A stretch of 64,000 nt of DNA from Chloranthus sessilifolius (taxonomy: Eukaryota > Streptophyta > Magnoliopsida > Chloranthales > Chloranthaceae), in the NCBI GenBank assembly GCA_021018995.1, contig CM037593.1:38205810-38269809 (forward strand). Direction: 5' to 3'. Each line of letters begins with the position of its first letter. The first letter of the stretch is position 1. Under the pieces are notes generated by a model, which was not told the DNA's origin, did not search any database, and saw only the letters and a program-made list of their open reading frames with translations. Positions 56,241-64,000 of the stretch are shown in pieces. The position numbers and the translations under genes are program-made.

Positions 56241-57328
56241 ACAAAAACACCAAAAAAATAAAAAAATATACAAAATAAAAATATATATATATATATGTAT
56301 ATATATACATATACATATGTCATCTGCCCAACAATATCTCTGACTTATGACTCTTACCTGATCGAGAACTCGAAGTCAGGGAGCTAGTGCTAAGAAATAA
56401 TGTCTGCACAACCACCTCGCCTGAAGGAAATTAAACCCATATGGGAAGTACTTATATTATCTCGGCAACATGCCCAAGAAGCAATCACAAGGGAAGGACT
56501 TTCGGACCCTTGGAATTACAACTCAATGACCATCATGTCTTGTAGCCTAAACAGGCATACTCACACTTATCATCCTCGCAGTCATCACAAGGCATTCGCC
56601 AGTCGTAGGTCATTATTTTCAAAATCATTTTGGGAATCATCCGACTCATTAACCACCCTCCTACTTGGGCAAGTTGATCGAAAAGACAAGTGGCTCATGA
56701 AACTTTATTTTTGAAATATAGAAAACTCTGGATTCTCACACACCCTTCCAACCATTGGAGTTGATGTTAGAGCAGAAAAAATGAAAATATATGGTTCCAT
56801 CAAACCTCACAATTCTTCCATTAGTAGGTTATTTAAAAAATATGTATCTAGAAAAAAAAAGTACAACCGAGCGAGAGCAATACGACGAATGAACAGTCAA
56901 CAAATTCAGGAAAGCATAAGTAAATTGTGAGGGCATTCCTGGTAGTCTTATTAGAAAAGTATAAGTAAGCCGCGAGGGTATCCCTGACATCTTCACACTA
57001 CTAGATGTCATCGTATGGTGGAAGGAGGAGGACAAAACTCCTACTAACCATAGAATTTGAGGATTTGATGGTGCTAGACTATGATGGAGAGCTCAATTAT
57101 GACACCACATTATCCACCCGATAAGAATGTAGTTGACTACTATTTTAAATTTTGCTTGAATAAGAAGCTACCCTCATATCAATAAACCTTACCTCTTCTT
57201 CACCCTTTATTTTCTTTTCAGATGATGAGTCAATTGATTTTCAAAATCTCTTCGAAATAAAATTGAAAACTCTCGAATGACTAGTGATTGGATCACTTAT
57301 TACCTACCATTCACCTCAATCTTGTTGA
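56241..57328. other. Tat-E degraded internal region with AT microsatellite
   Basis: An AT-rich tract at 56266-56320 (ATATATATGTATATATATAC-like) is followed by about 1 kb with a 104-codon frame at 56400-56714 of no recognised family. No RT, RNase H or integrase motif was seen on either strand. Confidence 0.4.
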
Positions 57329-57505
57329 AATCTACAATACATGCTGATCGTTCAACACTTACAAAATCAAGCCCGACATGTGGCCGAAATAAACGAACTA
57401 CTTCTCGACATGGGATCATTACCAATACATTCCAAGACATCTTTGAGGCAGATAAAAGCCCCACCGTCACTTGACACTGGGGCATTTATTTTTAAAGAGC
57501 GCTAG
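57329..57505 (+). pseudogene. C-terminal coding relic of a Tat-like 3' ORF
   Basis: 59 codons in one frame with a natural-looking end: MLIVQHLQNQARHVAEINEL, then LDMGSLPIHSKTSLRQIKAP, ending FIFKER and TAG. Helical and amphipathic. It lies less than 100 bases before the element's end, where some Tat elements carry a last ORF. Name uncertain. Confidence 0.4.
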
Positions 57506-57545
57506 CACCTTGGTAGCGATACTCAGGTCACAAGACCAATTCCCC

Positions 57546-57595
57546 AAACTGGGGCATTTTTTTAATTTCTTTCAATTTAGATCCTGCTTCCCCAC
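57546..57595 (+). other. Probable 3' internal end of Tat-E before the Tat-F LTR
   Basis: AAACTGGGGCATTTTTTTAA is G-rich and sits 30-50 bases before an LTR start; an almost identical ACTGGGGCATTTATTTTTAA occurs at 57476-57495. It could be the PPT region of a Tat element. The LTR that follows is of the Tat-F type, not the Tat-E type. Confidence 0.4.
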
Positions 57596-59180
57596 TGTAG
57601 ACACCCAAATTTGGCCCATGGCCCAATCGAAACACATTTCGAGAAAGGTGCTCTTCCGAGCTTTTAATGGCATGTATGGAACCTTTAGGAACCACCCTAG
57701 AACCCTTCCAAACCCTTAAGAATCACCCTAGATCCCTTAGGAACCTGCCCTGAACCTTTAAAAATCAATCCCAACCCTTAGAACCCATTCTGAACCTAAA
57801 CCTAACCTTTTAAAACCTTAGAAAAGGGTGTGGTGCACCGAGACTGGCTATGGCCTTCTACTATGATCGAATCTCACACCATTGAAAAGTAGAGGACGTC
57901 AACTTTCCAATGGTCTAAGGATCGCCCCAATCGTAGTTGTACATCAAAAGATATGGCGGTCCGAACCCAGAGGGCAAAAGAGTAAAATTAGGTGGGCCCC
58001 CTAGGGATTTGGCGCAACTAATAGTTACACCAATTATAATTTTGAGCCTGGTGCAACTAATAATTGTGCCAGTTTTAAATGTGGACCCCACCCTCGTGAG
58101 CCAACTTATAGGCACTGTTCAACACTATTTTACTGTACATTTGCCTGGCGCAACTAATAGTTATGTCAGGCATATGAGCAGTAACTCATGGTTTTTATCC
58201 CAACATTCATAATTGGGGTTTGACTTGTTGACCACGTCGACCTTTGGGGTGTGTTTTGATAGTTCTGTTGCACCCATTCACTACATATTTGCAACCCCTT
58301 AAGTGGCTTAAGGCCTCACCCCATCATCCACCATTGGAGGACCTTCTCACATATTTCAAGGCTCCAAAAACCCTAAGAAACCTTAGATTTAAGATTACCT
58401 AATTGCTAACTCCAATTAGCACTTAAGTGGTCTCCTAACCATCCATTTCCTATATATAGAGCCCCCCTCCCTTTGATTTAGTGATTGAGAATTTTACCTA
58501 AGAGAGAAAGAGCTTAAGTGAGAAGATCTTTCTCCCTTTGGTGCACCATCCCCATACAAATTCCAGAATTCCAAAAAACCTTTAGCCCTTAGTATTTCAC
58601 TAAAAACCTTTAGGTTAGGTGTGTGTGATCCCCTAGCCTTCCTTCCCTACCTCTTAACTTTAAGCCTTAGGAGTTAGAAACCCATTCCATACCATACAAG
58701 CCTTCAAAAGCTCTTCAAAGTAAGTCAATGTAAGGCTCTCCTACTGTGCTATAAGGGCCCGAGGGCTCCGGCTCTCCCCTTTCTTCTCCTATCCCTTCCG
58801 TAGCTCTTCCCATCCCCCCCATTTGTGCCGTTATGCCACTGAATTGTTGGTACGAACGGAGGGGTACAAATAGGATTTAGGGCCCATTTGGGCAAGAGGA
58901 AGCCATTTTCTTTTCTTTTATTTTATTTTTGTGTTGGCCATTAGTAGAGACAGTGTTAAGCGGGTTGATCAGGTGCCTAACACCTTCTCGATCGATAACC
59001 GAAGCCCCTACCCAAGAGCCTTTGGTGTGGACCGAATTCAGAGTCATATTTTTAGCACTTCGGTGCTCATAAAAATGAACTAGGTTTCCCAGGATACTAA
59101 AAGCTCCGGGTGGCGACTCTATATTTTTGTTAGCAAGCGCATCGCCGCAGCGGGATCATCACAAATCCCATGGTTGCACA
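57596..59180 (+). mobile_element. Tat-F 5' LTR (1585 bp)
   Basis: TGTAGACACCCAAATTTGGC to TGGTTGCACA, collinear with Tat-A and Tat-D, with TATA CTATATATAG at 58450-58459. Palindromes of the TGGCGCAACTA type at 58010-58032, 58049-58071 and 58146-58168. Confidence 0.85.
58010..58168 (+). repeat. Palindrome array in the Tat-F LTR
   Basis: Three units, 414-572 bases into the LTR, arms close to TGGCGCAACTA / TAGTTGCGCCA. Confidence 0.8.
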
Positions 59181-59182
59181 GA

Positions 59183-59200
59183 TGGCAACTCTACTAGGGA
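59183..59200 (+). other. Primer-binding site (tRNA-Arg type) of Tat-F
   Basis: TGGCAACTCTACTAGGGA, a transition-mutated form of TGGCGACTCTGCTGGGGA. The changes look like the C-to-T/G-to-A decay expected of methylated DNA. Confidence 0.75.
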
Positions 59201-60540
59201 GAGAGTGTAGAGCTTCTCCTTGAAATTTAGTCCTTTATTTTTTTATATTACTAACCATTTTTGCCATTTCTTTTATTATTTATTATTTTTCTCACCCTTA
59301 CTTTTCCGTCATTTACGAGCCTTAGCCGATTGGCGGGCCTACATGCGCATCGTCTTTTAATTTTTCTTACTTTTCCGTCATTTTAGTGCCTTAACCGATT
59401 GGCGGGCGTACTTGAGCATTATCTTTCAATTTCTTTAATTTTCCCTCATTTAAAGTGCCTTAGCCGATTGGCGAGCCTACTTATGCACTCATATCCCAAC
59501 AGTGGATGCCGGCCCGTAATGGCGGCACAGGATCATCACCCCCAGTCTTTGAACTAAAGAAAACTTCCAAAAAAAAGAAGAAAAGCTTTGAAAAAATTAA
59601 AATTGAACCAAGTTAGGGAGCTTAATTAATTTGCTTTTACGGGATAGAATTTAAAAGGATTGGGATTAGGCAAACACACAACCACCCAGGTCTTAGTATG
59701 GCGGCAGTCCCTAGTGGTGATGATCCAGAAAAGTCCTAGCCCACCTAGTATCTGAGAAGGCACTCGCGCCGGAGGTATATCATGTGGGTTCCCATTCCAA
59801 AGCTTAAAACCCTTGGGGAGCGCACTAGCAAGTTATACCGGAGTCAATCCCTTTAGGTGCGGTGAGGAGAGAATCGATCATAAAAAAAATAGTTCAGTTC
59901 TCGGAAGCCTAGCTTCCACAAAAACCAAAAAAAAGAGACTCATTTCGGGTGTTGGTGCCTGCTGTCATCAATTCTGGAGCAGCATTTTTTGCCTGGCGCA
60001 AGTATTAGTTACGCCAGTGTAAAAAGGTAGAATTTATAACTGGCGCAACTAATAGTTGCACCAGCTTTAAATCCTCACTTTTTACCTTGACGCAACTAAT
60101 AGTTGCTCCAGTATAAAAAAAGGGTCCTGCTACCTGGGCGCATGTATTAGTTGAGCCAGGTCTGTTCTGCACAGCACCAGCCCAAATCCGTGGCCTTTTT
60201 CACCTGCCGAGTCCCCCGATCAGTGCGCTTAGTGCCTTGTTTGGGCCCCGCCATCTCCGACACCTAATATGTCCCCGTCGGTCAAAAGAGGGCAACTTCT
60301 TTTTGGCTCATTCCGGGGGATCGGATTGTTTGCCTCAATTTTCATGCCTTCAGTAGATCAAAGGTTCTCCTTCGATTCTTCTGAAGTGCGTCAGAGTCGT
60401 CGCCACGGCTCTTTGATTAGGGTACGAGAGCCACCCGAAAAGGGAATTCCAAGGCCTCGGAACCTTTGTTTTTTCAAAAACTTTTTCCAAAAATCAAAAA
60501 AATAAAAAAGCAAATCAAAACCCAAAAAAAAAAAAGTTTG
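59201..60540 (+). other. Long untranslated leader of Tat-F
   Basis: Three TTAGCCGATTGGCGGGCCTA blocks (59329-59350, 59388-59413, 59456-59487), GGCGGCAGTCCCTAGTGGTG at 59700, the palindrome array at 59994-60158, and the GTCCCCGTCGGTCAAAAGAG block near 60271. Confidence 0.65.
59994..60158 (+). repeat. Palindrome array in the Tat-F leader
   Basis: Four units: 59994-60016, 60041-60063, 60088-60110 and 60136-60158, spaced 47-48 bases. Arms TGGCGCAACTA and variants. Offset from the PBS is 811-975 bases. Confidence 0.85.
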
Positions 60541-62300
60541 TGGTGCCGGCACAACGACATCATTTGCCCTCCACCGTCCCGTAGGGGAAGGAGGAGGATT
60601 TTTGAGCCTTATCCAACGCACCCTTACCCAACCCATTCCCATAGAATGTTGTGGGTAGTGGACCCGGCTTACGCCTATCCCGACTCACCCCTGCCACATT
60701 CTCCAATCCACTCCAATTCGGGAGAAGTTTTTTCCACCATCCCCCTCACCTAACCCCCCTTTACTGTTTCCGGCCCATTTGGCGCCTCCATTTTCCCAAC
60801 CACTACCCCCCAAAATATCCAAAATCAACCCCCCATTCACCATCTTTTGCCCAAACCATGCCCATTCTCCTTCCCATATCCATGCCCAATCCAACACATT
60901 TCCTATTCACATCCATACAAAACCCAAACCCATTCACTCAATCCACATCCATGCCCCATTTCCCATCTCCCCCTACAGGCTCGATCTGCCCACATTCACA
61001 TACACCATTTTCGCCCTATCCAACCCCCCACAAATCCCCTTATCTACCTGGGTCATGCCCATTTTTACTAGGGCCATGCCCGATTTTTTCCAAACATCCA
61101 CACCCCACCAATCCTCATGCCTAAACATCCTTAATCCTTCCCCATCCTTTGCCCCACCTCAACTCTCCAATCCACACCATATCCTACCACCTACCATGGC
61201 CATGCCCGATCATAGCAGGGCCATGCCCAATTTTCCCTCCACCTCCATCCCATCCATACCCAATCATCCCTTAAATCCACCATCCACATCCGATCCCCCT
61301 TCCATGGCCATGATGGAGGAGATGTTCCAAGCCTACTCCTCATGGAAGGCTTCCCAAAATACCTCTCTTCCATACCCCATCCCATACCCTAGCCAATCTC
61401 CATGCCTCACTCCCCCATGACCCCCATCAACCCTCCATAATCCACATCACCCAAACCCCCATTACCCACTTGCCCCAAGGCCCCATGGCCCCATCTCCAA
61501 CCTCCCACATGCCCCAAGGCCCATTGGCCCAAACCCCCTTTTAACACATATCCCAGGGCCCCATGGCCCAGTACCCCACCACCCAAACCGACCCAGAGCC
61601 CATGGCCCAGACTCACCAAGTGCCCATGGCCCAGACCCACCAAGGGCCCACAACTCAGACCCACCAAGGGCCCATGGCCTAGACCCACCAAGGGCCCGCG
61701 CCCCAGACCCATCAAGGTCCCACGACCTAGACCCACCAAGGGCCCATGGCCCAAACCCACCAAGGTCCCATGACTCAGATCCATCAAGGGCCCATGGGCC
61801 AAACCTACCAAGGGCCCCTGGCCCAAACCTATCATGGGCCCATGGCCCAAACCCATTAATGGCCCATGGCCCAAACTTACCATGACCAAGGCTTCATGGC
61901 CCAAGCCTAAACCCCACACTCATACCTTCCACAATACCCCCAACATTTCACCCAACCTTCGTAGCCTTGTCAAACCCATGCCATCCTAAACCCAATTTTC
62001 CCATGGCCCCACAACACAAAGCCATCTCCCAACCTTTCCCCATATCCTATGGCCCCATCAGGCTCCGCCCCAAAACCAAACTTCCATTTATCCCATCACC
62101 CAACAAATCCTTCCTCACCCCCAATGGGCTCACCCAACCCCCACTCATGTCACTCCCATCCAACCCATGCAACAACAATAAGAGAATCCTGCCCTCACTG
62201 CATATTATGTCGACCAGCAGTATGAGGAGGACGAGATTAGGAATTGCGGGGCCTACGCTGGGGCATTGACCTGCCTTAACCCTCCTCCCATAATTGCCCA
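60541..62300 (+). pseudogene. gag: Tat-F Gag N-terminal Pro/Ser-rich region
   Basis: Plus strand: MLWVVDPAYAYPD (from about 60648), then Pro/Ser/His-rich coding in two frames (60651-61124 and 60779-61420), the AMMEEMFQAYSSWKASQN motif (about 61307-61360), the 24-bp minisatellite (61470-61910), and a Pro-rich stretch to 62300. Frameshifts near 60780, 61420 and 61960. Confidence 0.65.
61470..61910 (+). repeat. 24-bp coding minisatellite in Tat-F gag
   Basis: About 15 units of GCCCATGGCCCAGACCCACC plus AAGG, the most regular of the four arrays (core 61590-61860), encoding a GPMAQTHQ period. Confidence 0.85.
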
Positions 62301-62935
62301 CCCCTTAGTGGCCTAGAGTGAAGTCCAACCAACGGCCGAGAAAGTGGCCCCTGTATGAAAAGAGTACGAGCAGCTGAAAGAACAGTTGGACAAAATACAA
62401 AAGCAGCTGATGAAAATGGGTGGTGTTGAAATCCATACCACAGACTTCACAGATTCATGTTTGTTCACTGCAGTCCCCCTGCCCCTAAAATTTTAAATGC
62501 CAACCTTTGACAAATATAATGGCACCGGCAACCTGATCGCACTCCTCAAGTCCTATTGTGGGGGCATGTGCCAATACGGAGGGGGGATGAGAGACTGCTA
62601 ATAAAAGTCTTCCAGAAGAGTCTGACGGGTCTGACTCTGTGGTGATTCACATCCTTGGAACCCTCCATGATGAAGACATGGAAAGATCTGACCCACTTAT
62701 TCCAAGAGCAATATGCTTACAACATAGACACTGAGCCGCGTAAGTCAGATTTAACCCGTCTAAGGAAGAACCTGAATGAAACCTTCAGCGATTATCTAGG
62801 GTGGTGGAGGGCACTAGCAGCTCAGGTCAGAAACAGAATACCTGATGATGAGAAGATAGAGATGATCTCAAAGAATACTCTGCCAGTGATCTCAAACTTT
62901 TTAGTGTACTAGCAGCAGTCCTGTTTTACTGATCT
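62301..62935 (+). pseudogene. gag: Tat-F Gag capsid
   Basis: EYEQLKEQLDKIQKQLMKMG coiled coil (62367-62418), PTFDKYNGTGN (about 62500), then the frame 62655-62912: SMMKTWKDLTHLFQEQYAYN, NLNETFSDYLGWWRALAAQV and NTLPVISNFLVY, ending in TAG. A frameshift near 62580 separates the two parts. Confidence 0.75.
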
Positions 62936-63640
62936 GGTGAGGAATGCTAACCAATGTGAGGATACCGTCAGGGAGGGTCGTCTAAATAAGAACATGCCAA
63001 GTGGACCCAGTGGAGTTAGGAGGTTTTCAGACTAGAGGAACGATAAGAGAACCGGGGTTGATGTCCAGAACATTGCTAATACCAGGCCTAATAACAATAC
63101 AACCCCATTTCAATTTCAGGCAGCCCCGCTAGCACCAGTCAGAACTGAGTAAATGCAGAGAGTAGGGAATGGGCAAGGGATGAAAATGACTCCGGAGCAG
63201 AGGAGAGCCCGCTATGATCAAGTTTTTACACCTCAGGGGCAATCATTGAGCGTACTTTTGCCACTGTTAGAAGAAAAGGGATTAGTTGTTATCCGCCAAC
63301 CACAACCTCCTCCTCATCCGATCCCAAAGAACTATGACCCAAATACCCACTGCAATTTTCATCATGGTCTGGGTCACCCGACCGATCACTACTTCCCATT
63401 GAAGCACGCAATCCAAGATTTAATTGACACCAGAAAATTCATTCCACCTGCACCTTCTTAGCATGCAAATATTCACCAGGTGCCACTACCCCCACATCCT
63501 ATCGGAGGAGCAGGTCCCAGACCCACCGTCGGAATGGTAGAAAATAAAGAGGAGTTTGAGTTTGACCCATCCGGTTACATCAGTGATCGGGAGAGTTATG
63601 TGGCGCCTTTGTTAAGGAATATTGAAGAAAGGAACATCGG
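62936..63640 (+). pseudogene. gag: Tat-F Gag nucleocapsid
   Basis: Includes frame 63153-63461: YDQVFTPQGQSLSVLLPLLE, then THCNFHHGLGHPTDHYFPLK (zinc-knuckle variant with the last Cys changed to Tyr), then AIQDLIDTRKFIPP and TAG, then acidic text to 63640. Confidence 0.75.
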
Positions 63641-64000
63641 GTAATTGAACCCTTGAATTTGTCAGATTATTTCCCCAACCCGACTCTGCAAATTGAACCC
63701 TTGGATCTCAGGGCATACTTTCCATCACCCACCCCCGTCAATTATGTGCACATAAATGCATATCAGCCATACACCACCACCCCCATCAATTACCCAACAT
63801 CAGGCCCTCAATCCTACACCTGCACTCATCAGCTATCCATGACGTGCGCCCACTCCATAGCCCCCAGTTCAGCCACTTGCAAACTCCACCACCCTGATCA
63901 ATTACCTAACGGCCCATCAAACCCCCAATCCCCCTCCAACACCTACCAGCTATCAATGGCTGACTTTTGCCTCCTTCCCCCTAATACCACCACCCTTAAG
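63641..64000 (+). pseudogene. Tat-F Pro/Tyr-rich linker, cut by the window end
   Basis: Degraded Pro/Tyr/Thr-rich coding like 47991-48420 of Tat-D. Protease and pol of Tat-F, if present, lie beyond the window. Confidence 0.5.

Overview
The window comes from the nucleus of a seed plant, most likely an angiosperm with a large, repeat-rich genome. It is AT-rich and I see no host single-copy gene, tRNA or rRNA. Nearly all of it is a nested pile of decayed Ty3/gypsy LTR retrotransposons plus one CACTA transposon end. Lineages were assigned from primer-binding sites (PBS), Gag/protease/RT motifs, polypurine tracts (PPT) and LTR termini. I use these names: Ath-1 to Ath-3 (Athila-like, tRNA-Asp-type PBS, LTRs of about 3.2 kb), Tek-1 and Tek-2 (chromovirus/Tekay-like LTRs beginning TGTAACAA), and Tat-A to Tat-F (Tat/Ogre-like, tRNA-Arg-type PBS, LTRs beginning TGTAGACAC). 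No element is complete. Most Gag-Pol frames carry several stops or frameshifts.

Layout: 1-4595 is the 3' end and LTR of Ath-1 (+). 4596-13900 is minus-strand Ath-2 material (gag fragment, full LTR, accessory ORF, gag, PBS, partial second LTR). 13901-17340 is Ath-3 (+), cut by Tek-1 at 17341, which is in turn cut by Tat-A at 18064. Tat-A (+, 18064-22512: LTR, PBS, leader, gag) meets Tat-B (-, 31489 down to 22513: LTR, PBS, leader, gag, protease, G-patch, start of pol) head to head. Tat-C (+, 31490-32762) is a pol piece ending in the RT fingers, followed by the PPT and 3' LTR of Tek-2 (to 36319). 36320-37896 is LTR-like DNA with five 180-bp tandem units. A CACTA terminus lies at 37897, followed by about 4.4 kb that I cannot assign. 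Tat-D (+, 42336-49563) is interrupted by Tat-E (+, from 49564), a different Tat-like element with a 2.78-kb LTR and a very long Pro/Lys-rich Gag extension. Tat-F (+, from 57596) runs off the window.

The most interesting pattern is structural. The four 1.6-kb Tat LTRs (A, B, D, F) carry arrays of short near-perfect palindromes at two fixed places: about 390-605 bp into the LTR and about 770-975 bp downstream of the PBS. In A, B and F each arm is a variant of TGGCGCAACTA. In D the same two places hold a different palindrome (arm GCTTAGCGTGTATA). Position and fold are therefore kept while the sequence is exchanged, which suggests a selected RNA or DNA hairpin. The Athila-like, Tekay-like and Tat-E LTRs contain their own, unrelated short palindrome arrays. 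Other points of note are a 24-bp coding minisatellite inside Tat gag, a G-patch domain after the protease, a perfect 16-bp fold-back hairpin in the Tat-B leader, and several nested or inverted junctions that give a relative insertion order.
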